Assembly (NCBI GenBank): GCA_015060905.1
Contig: SUXQ01000013.1
Span: 1-64,000 of the forward strand
Direction of reading: 5' to 3'
From: Bacteroidales bacterium
GTDB taxonomy: Bacteria > Bacteroidota > Bacteroidia > Bacteroidales > Bacteroidaceae
Length of the DNA stretch: 64,000 bases
Shown here: positions 44,176 to 53,510 of the stretch, piece after piece
How positions within the stretch are numbered: the first letter of the stretch is position 1
How the letters are laid out: each line of letters begins with the position of its first letter
Position numbers and translations under genes: made by a program
Notes under the pieces: model-generated
Told to the model about the DNA's origin: nothing
What the model saw: the letters and a program-made list of their open reading frames with translations, nothing else
Databases searched by the model: none

Positions 44176-46641
44176 CTATTCTTTTTCGTTGCATGAACAT
44201 TTTTTGCGACGGTAGATAATCATCGCCACCATTGCAAGAATGACAATGCCCACAAATATAGAGCCATAGAGCGACACTTTTGCCGAGCCTGTCATTACAT
44301 TGTCTACGCACAAGAATTCTATCTTGTGCTTGCCGGCGGGAATGGGCAGGCCTCGCAGAATGTAGTTTGTGCGCACGGGAGCAACCTCTTTTCCGTCGAT
44401 GAATGCCTTCCAAGTTTTATAGTACACCTCGGAAAATACAGCGAAGCGGGGCTTTGCGCTGTTACTCTCGTATATAAGATTACCGGGATTTTTATACTCC
44501 GTCAAGCGAATATAATCGGTGGAATCGGCGTTATTTGAATATTCTGCCACCGAGGGGAGTGCTTTTTTCCACTCATCGTCGATAAATGCGACGGCTGTCG
44601 GGTCAAAGTCTGCAATAGCCTTAATCTCTTCGTCGGGGTCGGCAACAAATTTTACTTCATCGACGAACCAGCAGTTGCCCAACGCCATCGGATTTTTCTC
44701 GACTCTTTGTCCGGTTTTTTCGTCGGGCACGATAATGTAGCGGACATTTAACATGTTTATTATTCCCATATTAAGATTGCGGCTGAAGAAGTGGTCGATA
44801 ATATCCTGATAGCGACGCAATTTTACAGGGCTGTATCCGCCGACGGATTTATGGAAATAAGATGTTCGTGAGTCGTTGAAAGTGCTTGTTGTAAGGTTAA
44901 GCACGCGGTAGTTGGGGTCTTTGTCGGCGAGTATCTGCTTGTCGGCGGCAGTGGGCAGAATCTCGGAACTCTTCTGTTTGGGGATAAAAGAGTCCCACGA
45001 AATGAATCTTTTGTCCACGCTCCAAAGGTCGGCAAACAGCAACAACGAGAGGGCAGCCAACAGATAACCGGTCTTTATGCTCTTTATACGCAGATAGGCT
45101 ACGAGCAGTATGCAACTAACAGCTATGAACATAAACGAACGCCACGCATCGCTTGCGAGCATCGACGCGCGGTCGGCACGCAACGAATCGACAAGAACCT
45201 CGGGCATCTGAGCATCCGACGCGCCTGCAAAGTCGAACATACTGCCACCGAACAGCGCAAACATCAGGGACAGTCCGCCGGTGATTGCACCCGAAAGATA
45301 AACAGCCTTTGCGACTCCTTTATTATTATCGCCCTTGCGACGCTCTATAAGCTCCTTAACCGCAAGTATGCCCAATGTAACCATTGTCAATGATGCAATG
45401 ACAAGCGCCATCGACGGTGCGCGGAATTTATTATACAGCGGCAGATTGTAGAACAAGAAATTGTTCACCAAGGGGAAATATTTTCCCCACGCCATTATTA
45501 CCGACAAAATGGTAGCGGCAAGCAACCACCACTTTTCTTTTCCTTTGACAAGGAACAGTCCCAGCACAAACAAGAAGCACACAATCGCACCCACATACAC
45601 AGGCCCCGAAGTAAAAGGCTGCGGCCCCCAATATGTGGGCATACTTTTAACAAAAGCGCGTGCCTGTGCCGCACCATAAGCGCGTTTGACAGTCTTGTAA
45701 GTCTCGCTATTCTCGTCAAGAGCGTAGTGCGAGCTTGCACCGTAAAGATTGGGAACAAGCAGTGTAAAAGTCTCGCCTATTCCGTAGCTCCATTGGTAGG
45801 CATAATCAATCTCAAGCCCCGAACTTTTCTTCTCGTCACTCTGCTTAAGCACAGTTCCGCCACGCATCGACTCCTTTGCATAATCGGCCGATGGCACCAA
45901 CTGTCCCACTGCGGGAATAACAGCAAGAATGGCAGCTATAAGCAACACTCCCGTAGCCTTGAAGTAATTTTTCAGTTGCTTCTCGCGTATCGCGTATACA
46001 AGATAAACAACAGCGAGAATAATAAGCACAAGCAACAGATAATAACTAATCTGCTGATGACTCCAGAAAATGTTCAGTCCCAAGAATATAAGCGTTATTA
46101 ACGCTCCCCACAGCAATTTGCCCCTGTAACAGAGCATTACTCCGCCAATGATGGGGGCCATTGTTGCCATCACCAGACTTTTGTTCATGTGTCCTGCCTC
46201 TATAATGATGAAATTATAAGAGCACAGAGTATAAGCTATCGAGCCTGCAAAGCTGAGCCACGAGCGGCAGCCAATGGACAATAAAAATATGTAGAAACAG
46301 ACAAATGTAAGAAAAATAGAGCCTATATGCCTGCGTGTAAAGCCGAACATACTAAGGGTAAGCACCTTCTCAAAAGCCTTGAATACATTTACAGGCTCGG
46401 GCGCGTATGTATAGTTTGCCGGCATTCCCGCGAACATTGCATTCGACCAATAGGCATAATCTCCTGTCTTTTCGTGGTAGTCGCGCAGGTCTTTTCCCCA
46501 TCCTTGCGAGTTTATTGCATCGGCCTGCATCAGGTCTTTTCCCTGAAACACAGGCGCGAAATATATTGCAGTCATTGCAAAGAACATTAAAATTGCGGCA
46601 ATGTGCGGCAACCAATTTTTGATTTTTGTTGAATTCATCAT
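44176..46641 (-). CDS. YfhO-like polytopic membrane protein
   Basis: The 821-residue protein has about twelve or more hydrophobic helices and an extracytoplasmic C-terminal domain (about 570-780) before a final helix and a basic, cysteine-containing tail. The pattern matches the YfhO family (GT-C-like), whose Firmicute members glycosylate wall or lipoteichoic acid. In Bacteroidota the function is not established. Notable segments are VFQGKDLMQADAINSQGWGKD after helix 1 and KDPNYRVLNLTTSTFND in the C-terminal domain. It lies 32 nt after a GT4 gene. Confidence 0.8.
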   Translation of the reverse strand: MMNSTKIKNWLPHIAAILMFFAMTAIYFAPVFQGKDLMQADAINSQGWGKDLRDYHEKTGDYAYWSNAMFAGMPANYTYAPEPVNVFKAFEKVLTLSMFGFTRRHIGSIFLTFVCFYIFLLSIGCRSWLSFAGSIAYTLCSYNFIIIEAGHMNKSLVMATMAPIIGGVMLCYRGKLLWGALITLIFLGLNIFWSHQQISYYLLLVLIILAVVYLVYAIREKQLKNYFKATGVLLIAAILAVIPAVGQLVPSADYAKESMRGGTVLKQSDEKKSSGLEIDYAYQWSYGIGETFTLLVPNLYGASSHYALDENSETYKTVKRAYGAAQARAFVKSMPTYWGPQPFTSGPVYVGAIVCFLFVLGLFLVKGKEKWWLLAATILSVIMAWGKYFPLVNNFLFYNLPLYNKFRAPSMALVIASLTMVTLGILAVKELIERRKGDNNKGVAKAVYLSGAITGGLSLMFALFGGSMFDFAGASDAQMPEVLVDSLRADRASMLASDAWRSFMFIAVSCILLVAYLRIKSIKTGYLLAALSLLLFADLWSVDKRFISWDSFIPKQKSSEILPTAADKQILADKDPNYRVLNLTTSTFNDSRTSYFHKSVGGYSPVKLRRYQDIIDHFFSRNLNMGIINMLNVRYIIVPDEKTGQRVEKNPMALGNCWFVDEVKFVADPDEEIKAIADFDPTAVAFIDDEWKKALPSVAEYSNNADSTDYIRLTEYKNPGNLIYESNSAKPRFAVFSEVYYKTWKAFIDGKEVAPVRTNYILRGLPIPAGKHKIEFLCVDNVMTGSAKVSLYGSIFVGIVILAMVAMIIYRRKKCSCNEKE

Positions 46642-46673
46642 AAATTATTTTTTCGAAATTGTTTCAAGGTTTA

Positions 46674-47765
46674 CTATAATACGCTGCGATAAACGTCGCA
46701 CGTCTGTTGCACCATCTTCTGTAACGAAAAATCCTTTATACGCTCGTTTCCGCGACGGCGCAACTCCTCGCGCAACGTTTCGCTTGTGATAATTTCGCGC
46801 AGCGTGTCGTACATCGATTGTGCATCGTGTGGTGCAAAGTAAAGTGCAGCATCTGCTGCAACCTCGGGGAAGCAGCTTGCATTGCTCAGGCATACGGGAC
46901 AGTTGTTTGCGAATGCCTCGAGTATGGGAATTCCGAATCCCTCGTACAACGACGGAAATACGAAACATAGTGCGTGACGATAGAGAGACGCCATCTGCGC
47001 GTCGTTGGCAGCAATATGTATCAAACTGTCGGTTACTCCCCAATTTTTGAAAATCTCATGCTCGGAACTTGTAAAATCGCTGCCTGTGCAGACAATCTTC
47101 AGTGTCGGGTCGAGCACCAGAAGTCCTCTGATAGCCGACAACCAAGGTAGAAAATTTTTATACCCCTTACGCTCGCCCACATAAAGAATGTAGCGGTCGA
47201 AAAGTTGCGGCGCAACCTCACCACTTACGCGGAACCCATGATGCACGACGCTTATCTTCGAAGGGTCGGTGCCCAGCAGTTCCACAATGTCACGTTTGGT
47301 ATTTTCGCTGACAGCGATAATGTGGTCGGCCTCTTTTATCAGTTTCTTTTTATGGGGAATCGTGCGGTCGTATATAAGCACATCCTGCGGGAAACGCTCG
47401 AATGTCATGTCGTGTATGGTAAGCACAAAGGCTCGCTTGCGACTTTTTACGAACGGCAGAAAATAGGGACTGTAATACGTTGGGTGAAAAATGTCGTACC
47501 CACCTGTGCGCAGCGCATGAAGCGTAGCCACGCGATTGACAAGCTGGTAGATGCGTCGGCGCACGCGGTAGTTCTTTGGGAATCCCAAAGTTCTGTATTT
47601 TTGACCGTAGGTCGAGGTTACATAGTGATTCTCGCAAAAAAACATTGGCAGTTCCCCGCAGAATTCATCCTCGGGCAGGTTATATAGAAGGTCGGCAAAA
47701 TAGCGGGTAACACCGCCGAACCTCTGAAATGTAAACATCTGATTGTCGTAAAGAATCTTTTTCAT
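46674..47765 (-). CDS. Family 4 (GT-B) glycosyltransferase
   Basis: The 363-residue protein has the GT4 pattern. An N-terminal acceptor domain begins MKKILYDNQMFTFQRFGGVTR; the C-terminal nucleotide-sugar domain has ILYVGERKGYKNFLPWL, then CFVFPSLYEGFGIPILEAFAN with the EGFGIPxxE donor-binding motif, and ends QQTCDVYRSVL. It probably works on surface polysaccharide or LPS. Its ATG overlaps the stop of the flippase gene by 4 nt. Confidence 0.88.
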   Translation of the reverse strand: MKKILYDNQMFTFQRFGGVTRYFADLLYNLPEDEFCGELPMFFCENHYVTSTYGQKYRTLGFPKNYRVRRRIYQLVNRVATLHALRTGGYDIFHPTYYSPYFLPFVKSRKRAFVLTIHDMTFERFPQDVLIYDRTIPHKKKLIKEADHIIAVSENTKRDIVELLGTDPSKISVVHHGFRVSGEVAPQLFDRYILYVGERKGYKNFLPWLSAIRGLLVLDPTLKIVCTGSDFTSSEHEIFKNWGVTDSLIHIAANDAQMASLYRHALCFVFPSLYEGFGIPILEAFANNCPVCLSNASCFPEVAADAALYFAPHDAQSMYDTLREIITSETLREELRRRGNERIKDFSLQKMVQQTCDVYRSVL

Positions 47766-49225
47766 TGCTTAGAAGTTTTACGAGTTTTTATATAGCCGAT
47801 TGTCTCGTGCAGTTCTTCGGAACGACACAGGAACAATGCTGCAGTGTATATTGCTGCCGCAACCGCAATTCTCAGCGGTAACAGTATGTATATATTTGTA
47901 ACAGAAGATGTAAGCAAGGATGTCAGACACATTGTCACAGCCGCAATCAAAAAATAGGAAAGTGTGTCGCGCAGAAACATCGGCAGCGTGAATGTAATTT
48001 CGCGCCTAACAAAGTGCAGCCACACTAAAAGCCATAGAATATTCAAAATGACGTAAGCGACAATCATGTTCGAAATTCCGTAAGGGCGCATCACAAAAAG
48101 CATCGCAATCATCAGCAATCCTTGTATAATCGTACACCACATATATATTCGTGAACGTCCGCGACTTATAAGCAGATGCGTAAAGAGCGATTGGATGGGA
48201 ATAAATGCCCCCCACAAGCATAATATTTTCAGCATATTCGCACTTTCTATCCACTTTTCGGTAATTGTCACAAGAATAAGCTCGCGCGACACGAGCGACA
48301 GCCCCAGCAGCATGGGAAACGAGACAAACGCCGTAAAGCGCACCATCTTGCGCAACACACGCAACTGCCGTTCACCATCGTCGGCCACTCGTGCAAGCAC
48401 AGGTTGCGCCACGCAATTTACCATTCCGTTAACCGCCTCACTGCCCATCTTGCTCCATTCGTTAGCCTTTGTATAGTTGCCAATATCCGCGCGAGTGTAG
48501 TATGCATTTCCTCCCAGAATAACAGAAAATACGTTGCCGTTTATGCGCAGGAAAAGATTAGTCAGCAACAGTTGGTAGCTGAATGTAAACAAATATTTCA
48601 GCGGAGCGAAATTTACCCGCCACGATGGTCGCCAAGGTGTGTAGTACCACATGCACAGTGCGCGCACAAGCATGTAAAGTATGCCCTGTGTGGCAATTCC
48701 CCAGTAAGAGTACCCACATATAGCCATTGCCACTCCCACACTGCACGACACAATGATAGTGATTATCAGAGAAATAGATTTTTCTTTCACTTTCAGTTCG
48801 CGGTACAGATAGGCCGACGGCGCAATTCCGAATCCTGCAATCACAAAGCCCAGAAACGAGTATCGCGACAGAGGCACAAGTATAGGCTCACGGAAATAAT
48901 CGGCTATCAACGGTGCGGCAAAATAGAGCCCCACGTACATTGCAATCGACACAATCACGCTGAACCAAAAGACAGCATTATAGTCGTCGTGCCCCACTTT
49001 TTTGCGGTTGGCAAGCGCGGCCACAAAGCCACTCTCCTGCAGCGAGCCGGCAACAGCCGAAAAAATTGCCAACATTCCTATGGGGCCATAATCATCGGGC
49101 CCCAGAATGTTGGCAAGAAATATTCCAAAAAAAAGGTTCAGCAACAGACAAACGGCATTACTCATGCCCCCCCAAAGGAATCCTTTGGCGGTGGCATTCT
49201 TCAAGTTACCGTCATCCTTGCTCAT
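47762..49225 (-). CDS. Wzx-like oligosaccharide flippase / polysaccharide exporter
   Basis: The 487-residue protein has about fourteen hydrophobic segments and the MATE/MOP-type start KNATAKGFLWGGMSNAVCLLLN, followed by LGPDDYGPIGMLAIF. This is the RfbX/Wzx (PST) type that flips lipid-linked oligosaccharides across the inner membrane. It lies 7 nt after metG and overlaps the GT4 gene, so a metG-led transcript may carry the polysaccharide genes. No Wzy polymerase is evident in the window. Confidence 0.87.
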   Translation of the reverse strand: MSKDDGNLKNATAKGFLWGGMSNAVCLLLNLFFGIFLANILGPDDYGPIGMLAIFSAVAGSLQESGFVAALANRKKVGHDDYNAVFWFSVIVSIAMYVGLYFAAPLIADYFREPILVPLSRYSFLGFVIAGFGIAPSAYLYRELKVKEKSISLIITIIVSCSVGVAMAICGYSYWGIATQGILYMLVRALCMWYYTPWRPSWRVNFAPLKYLFTFSYQLLLTNLFLRINGNVFSVILGGNAYYTRADIGNYTKANEWSKMGSEAVNGMVNCVAQPVLARVADDGERQLRVLRKMVRFTAFVSFPMLLGLSLVSRELILVTITEKWIESANMLKILCLWGAFIPIQSLFTHLLISRGRSRIYMWCTIIQGLLMIAMLFVMRPYGISNMIVAYVILNILWLLVWLHFVRREITFTLPMFLRDTLSYFLIAAVTMCLTSLLTSSVTNIYILLPLRIAVAAAIYTAALFLCRSEELHETIGYIKTRKTSKQ

Positions 49226-49232
49226 TAAAATG

Positions 49233-51272
49233 TTATTTCACCTCGCTACCGGGCTTCGCCTCGGGCGAAACGGTCAGCAACGAAAGTTTACCCTCATTAT
49301 CCTCGGCACTCAGTATCATTCCCTCGCTGACAATGCCGCGTATGGTGCGCGGAGCAAGGTTGGCAACGAAGCACACTTGTTTGCCCACAAGTTCCTCGGG
49401 GTTGAAGTGTGCGGCAATGCCCGATACGATGGTGCGTCCCTCGAGGCCGTCGTCTATCTTGAACTGCAAAAGTTTGCTTGCCTTGGGCACTTTTGCACAT
49501 TCGAGCACTGTGCCCACGCGAATGTCGAGCTTAGTAAAGTCGTCAAATTCAATATTTTCGCGTATGGGATTAGCCTTATAGTTTGCAGCGGCATTCTCGG
49601 CTTTTATTCTTTCGAGACGGTCGAGCTGTGCCTGAATAGCGTCGTCCTCTATCTTGTCGAACAAAAGACCAACCTCGCCAAGTTCGTGACCTTCCTCCAT
49701 CAGTGTCAGGCTGCCCAGACTGCTCCACTCGAATGTTTCCATAGCCAACATTCCGCGCAGTTTCTTGCTGCTGAATGGCAAGAAGGGTTCAAATGCTATT
49801 GCAAGGTTGGCAACAAGCTGCAAAGAGATATTCAGGATGGTGGCTACGCGGTTCATGTCTGTCTTTGCGAGTTTCCACGGCTCAGTCTCGGCAAGGTAAC
49901 GGTTACCGATGCGTGCAAGGTTCATCGCCTCTTTCTGTGCTTCGCGGAACTTAAATTGGTCGAGCAGTTTTTCAACCTCGCTCTTCACGTTTACAAATTC
50001 GTCGATTATGCCCTTGTCGTATTCTGTAAGTTCGCCACAAGCGGGAACTTTGCCCTCGAAATATTTCTTTGTAAGCACAAGCGCACGGTTCACAAAGTTA
50101 CCATAAACAGCGACAAGCTCGTTGTTATTGCGTGCCTGAAAATCTTTCCACGTGAAGTTGTTATCCTTCGTCTCGGGAGCATTTGCCGTAAGCACGTAGC
50201 GCAGTACATCCTGCTTGCCGGGGAAGTCCACAAGATACTCGTTGAGCCACACTGCCCAGTTGCGCGAGGTTGAAATTTTATCATCCTCGAGGTTCAGAAA
50301 CTCGTTGCTGGGCACATTCTCGGGGAGAATGTAGTCGCCGTGTGCCTTCAGCATAGAGGGGAAGACTATGCAGTGGAACACAATATTATCCTTGCCGATA
50401 AAGTGCAGCAGACGTGTATCCTCGTCCTTCCACCATTTTTCCCATGTGTCGGGCAACAGCTCTTTTGTATTGCTTATGTAACCGATGGGCGCGTCGAACC
50501 ATACGTAGAGTACTTTTCCCTCGGCTCCCTCGACTGGTACGGGGATTCCCCAATTAAGGTCACGTGTTACGGCGCGGGGCTTAAGGCCTGTGTCGAGCCA
50601 GCTTTTGCATTGTCCGTAGACGTTGCTGCGCCACTCTTTGTGGTCGTTCAGAATCCACTGCTCGAGCCACTGCTGATAGTCGTTCAGAGGCAGGTACCAA
50701 TGGGTGGTCTTACGCTTCACAAGGGGATTACCGCTGTCGGCATTATAGGGGTTTATAAGTTCGTCGGGCGAAAGGGTCGCGCCACATTTTTCACATTGGT
50801 CGCCGTAGGCATCGGCAGCGTGACAACGGGGACATTCGCCTTTGATGTTGCGGTCGGTGAGGAACTGTTGTTCGCCCTCGTCGTAATATTGTTCGCTCTC
50901 GAGCTCTACGAATTTACCCTCGTCGTACAGCTTTTTGAAGAAGTCCGAGGCAACCTCGCGGTGCGTGGCCGAGGTAGTGCGCGAATATACGTCGAACGAG
51001 ATTCCGAATCCCTCGAACGACTCTTTTATTATATTGTGGTAACGGTCTACAACATCCTGCGGAGTGCAGCCCTCTTTCTTTGCGCGTATGGTTACGGGGA
51101 CTCCATGTTCGTCCGAGCCGCCGATGAAGAGTACATCCTCGCCCTTCAGGCGAAGGTAGCGTACATAAATGTCGGCCGGAACATAAACTCCTGCAAGGTG
51201 TCCAATGTGAACAGGACCGTTGGCGTAAGGCAGGGCCGACGTTACCAGCGTTCTTTTGAATTTCTTTTCCAT
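49233..51272 (-). CDS. metG: Methionine--tRNA ligase with C-terminal tRNA-binding domain
   Basis: The 679-residue class I synthetase has HIGH at residues 22-25 ([14 protein letters not shown]), a zinc knuckle with [18 protein letters not shown] near residues 145-165, and KISTS as the KMSKS motif ([12 protein letters not shown]). An EMAPII/Trbp111-like OB domain occupies about 575-679 ([18 protein letters not shown]). It charges tRNA-Met. The four-cysteine knuckle marks the MetRS type with this appended domain. A -7 box TAACTTTG lies at 51332-51325 on the minus strand, 53 nt upstream. Confidence 0.97.
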   Translation of the reverse strand: MEKKFKRTLVTSALPYANGPVHIGHLAGVYVPADIYVRYLRLKGEDVLFIGGSDEHGVPVTIRAKKEGCTPQDVVDRYHNIIKESFEGFGISFDVYSRTTSATHREVASDFFKKLYDEGKFVELESEQYYDEGEQQFLTDRNIKGECPRCHAADAYGDQCEKCGATLSPDELINPYNADSGNPLVKRKTTHWYLPLNDYQQWLEQWILNDHKEWRSNVYGQCKSWLDTGLKPRAVTRDLNWGIPVPVEGAEGKVLYVWFDAPIGYISNTKELLPDTWEKWWKDEDTRLLHFIGKDNIVFHCIVFPSMLKAHGDYILPENVPSNEFLNLEDDKISTSRNWAVWLNEYLVDFPGKQDVLRYVLTANAPETKDNNFTWKDFQARNNNELVAVYGNFVNRALVLTKKYFEGKVPACGELTEYDKGIIDEFVNVKSEVEKLLDQFKFREAQKEAMNLARIGNRYLAETEPWKLAKTDMNRVATILNISLQLVANLAIAFEPFLPFSSKKLRGMLAMETFEWSSLGSLTLMEEGHELGEVGLLFDKIEDDAIQAQLDRLERIKAENAAANYKANPIRENIEFDDFTKLDIRVGTVLECAKVPKASKLLQFKIDDGLEGRTIVSGIAAHFNPEELVGKQVCFVANLAPRTIRGIVSEGMILSAEDNEGKLSLLTVSPEAKPGSEVK

Positions 51273-51324
51273 GATGGTTATATGTTTTTGTCTGTTTATT
51301 TTGTCTATCTATACTACTAACTTG

Positions 51325-51332
51325 CAAAGTTA
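51325..51332 (-). promoter_or_regulatory. Probable -7 box of metG
   Basis: TAACTTTG on the minus strand fits TAnnTTTG exactly and continues GCAAGTTAG, so it sits within a small dyad CTAACTTGCAAAGTTAG (51316-51332). A matching TTTG at -33 is not obvious. Confidence 0.5.
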
Positions 51333-51391
51333 GTGATTTTATTTTAAAATACTGAAGATTGCGCTCTATTTATAATACAGTAGGGTAAATT

Positions 51392-51423
51392 ATTGTATAA
51401 TAACCGAAAATAGATTACTTTTG
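51392..51423 (+). promoter_or_regulatory. Promoter of the acyltransferase gene
   Basis: ATTG (51392-51395), a 20-nt spacer and TACTTTTG (51416-51423) match the Bacteroidota promoter with one change in the -33 box. The -7 box is 34 nt from the acyltransferase ATG. Confidence 0.68.
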
Positions 51424-51457
51424 CATCAGTAACGACCAAAGAAAAAAACATTTACAA

Positions 51458-52630
51458 ATGCAAAAAAGCACAATTTCATCGGCGGTTTTTTCCGATACAA
51501 AGCCACACTATGAACTTCTTGACGGCCTGCGCGGTGTTGCGGCTATATTAGTGGTTTTTTACCACATTTTCGAAGGATTTTCTTTTGCCGAGGTTACAAA
51601 TGCTGCCGGCGACGGAATAATTTCCACTCTTAATCACGGACACATTGCCGTCGATTTTTTCTTTATCCTGTCGGGCTTTGTCATCAGCTATGCTTATGAT
51701 GACCGTTGGGATAAAATGAGTGTAGGCGAATTTTTCAAACGCCGCCTTATTCGTTTGCATCCGATGGTGATTATGGGAGCATTGATAGGCGCGGCTACTT
51801 TTTTTGCTGCCGGTTGCCTACAGTGGGACGGCGATGTTACCCCCGCGAGCCTTGTTGCGCTTGCCCTGTTGCTGACAATGTTCATGGTACCGGCTCTGCC
51901 GGGCCTTCCTTACGAGGTACGCGGCAACGGGGAAATGTTCCCTTTGAACGGTCCTGCATGGTCGCTATTTTTCGAGTATATAGGCAATATTCTTTATGCG
52001 CTTTTCATACGCCGATTGTCTACAAAGGCTCTTGCGGTGCTTACGGTTGCCTTGGGCGTTGCGCATGCTTGTTTTTTTGTGGGCGACGTTTCGGGGTACG
52101 GTTGCGTGGGTGTCGGATGGACTATCGACAGTGTTAATTTCTTTGGCGGCCTTGTGCGCATGCTTTTCCCATTTACAATGGGAATGTTGCTTGCACGCAC
52201 CTTTGTTCCGCGCAAGATTAAGGGTGCTTTCTGGATAAGCGCAACAATGCTTGTAGCAATATTTTCTGTGCCCTACATTGCCTCGGACAGTAGCATCAGC
52301 GTTAATAGTCTTTACGAGGTTGCGTGCATTGCCGTTCTTTTCCCGCTGATAGTGTGGATGGGCGCGTGCGGTACGTGTGACAATAATATTACGTCGCGCA
52401 TCAACAAACTCCTAGGCGATATTTCCTATCCACTATACATTATACACTATCCTCTGATGTATATTTTCTATGCGTGGCTCATCGAAGAGAGACGTTACAC
52501 ATTGGGCGACACGTGGCCGGTGGCACTGTTGGTGGTGCTTGCAAGCATACTTATTGCTTACGCAGCGCTCAAACTGTACGACGAGCCTGTGCGCCGCTAT
52601 CTGGCAAGAAAATTCCTGAAAAACAAATAA
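51458..52630 (+). CDS. Acyltransferase family 3 membrane protein
   Basis: The 390-residue protein has about ten transmembrane helices and the AT3 pattern. It begins HYELLDGLRGVAAILVVFYHIFEGFSF with the catalytic-type His, then HGHIAVDFFFILSGFVISYAY, then FKRRLIRLHPM, and later YPLYIIHYPLMYIF. AT3 proteins O-acylate (often O-acetylate) surface polysaccharides, LPS or peptidoglycan. The substrate here is unknown. It is divergent from metG and has its own promoter. Confidence 0.9.
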   Translation: MQKSTISSAVFSDTKPHYELLDGLRGVAAILVVFYHIFEGFSFAEVTNAAGDGIISTLNHGHIAVDFFFILSGFVISYAYDDRWDKMSVGEFFKRRLIRLHPMVIMGALIGAATFFAAGCLQWDGDVTPASLVALALLLTMFMVPALPGLPYEVRGNGEMFPLNGPAWSLFFEYIGNILYALFIRRLSTKALAVLTVALGVAHACFFVGDVSGYGCVGVGWTIDSVNFFGGLVRMLFPFTMGMLLARTFVPRKIKGAFWISATMLVAIFSVPYIASDSSISVNSLYEVACIAVLFPLIVWMGACGTCDNNITSRINKLLGDISYPLYIIHYPLMYIFYAWLIEERRYTLGDTWPVALLVVLASILIAYAALKLYDEPVRRYLARKFLKNK

Positions 52631-52678
52631 CAAAAGACAACTAAGGCGTAAAGAAGTGCAACATAAAAGAATTTTCAC

Positions 52679-52686
52679 TATCTTCG
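52679..52686 (+). promoter_or_regulatory. Possible -7 box of dapB
   Basis: TATCTTCG, in TTTTCACTATCTTCGC, differs at one position from TAnnTTTG and resembles the TTTTCACTATCTTTGC before tsaB. It is 30 nt before the dapB ATG. The -33 box is not clear. Confidence 0.4.
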
Positions 52687-52716
52687 CGCCGTATAATAAA
52701 AAGAAAATAAAAAATC

Positions 52717-53472
52717 ATGAAAATAGCACTTATAGGTTACGGCAAAATGGGCAAAGAGATTGAGCGCATCGCCGTTGAGAGAGGACACGAAATTGTTTCT
52801 ATAATAGACATTGACAACAGCGGCGACATTGAGAGTGAGGCATTTGCCACCGCCGACGCTGCCATTGAGTTTACAGCCCCCGGCGTTGCGTATGAAAATT
52901 GCAAACGAGCAATGGCTGCGGGAGTAAAAGTTGTCAGCGGAAGCACCGGATGGATGCAGCAGCATGGCGAGGAAATGAAAGCCTTGTGCGAGAAAGAGGG
53001 AAAAACCCTCTTCTGGTCGAGCAACTTCAGCTTGGGCGTTGCAATATTCTCGGCAGTGAACCGCTATCTTGCAAAAATAATGAACAGTTACCCCGGATAT
53101 TCGGTTGAAATGACAGAGACCCACCACATACACAAGCTCGACGCCCCCAGCGGCACAGCAATAACCCTTGCCGAGGGTATTCTTGCCGAGCTTGACAGAA
53201 AATCATCGTGGACGATGGGCGACCTTACAAACCCCGACGGCTCAGTCACCGAGGCCCCGGCCGAGACTGCCGAGCAGTTGAGAATCAATGCCATCCGCCG
53301 CGACGAGGTCCCCGGAATACACACTGTGCGTTACGATTCGGTTGCCGACTCTATCACCATCACTCACGACGCAAAAAACCGTAGCGGCTTTGCACTCGGC
53401 GCAGTCCTCGCCGCCGAATTTGTAAAAGACAACAGCGGTTTTTTGGGAATGAAAGACCTTTTTAAATTTTAA
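52717..53472 (+). CDS. dapB: 4-hydroxy-tetrahydrodipicolinate reductase
   Basis: The 251-residue protein matches DapB: N-terminal NAD(P)-binding MKIALIGYGKMGKEIERIA, then STGWMQQH, SNFSLGVAIF, and the catalytic segment EMTETHHIHKLDAPSGTAI, whose His and Lys are conserved. It acts in lysine and diaminopimelate synthesis and so supplies peptidoglycan precursors. The nucleotide-binding loop is shorter (GYGKMG) than the E. coli form, as is common in Bacteroidota. It is followed by lepB after 38 nt. Confidence 0.96.
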   Translation: MKIALIGYGKMGKEIERIAVERGHEIVSIIDIDNSGDIESEAFATADAAIEFTAPGVAYENCKRAMAAGVKVVSGSTGWMQQHGEEMKALCEKEGKTLFWSSNFSLGVAIFSAVNRYLAKIMNSYPGYSVEMTETHHIHKLDAPSGTAITLAEGILAELDRKSSWTMGDLTNPDGSVTEAPAETAEQLRINAIRRDEVPGIHTVRYDSVADSITITHDAKNRSGFALGAVLAAEFVKDNSGFLGMKDLFKF

Positions 53473-53510
53473 TCCGTAGCAATCTTTTCCTACTTAATAA
53501 AAAGAAAAAA

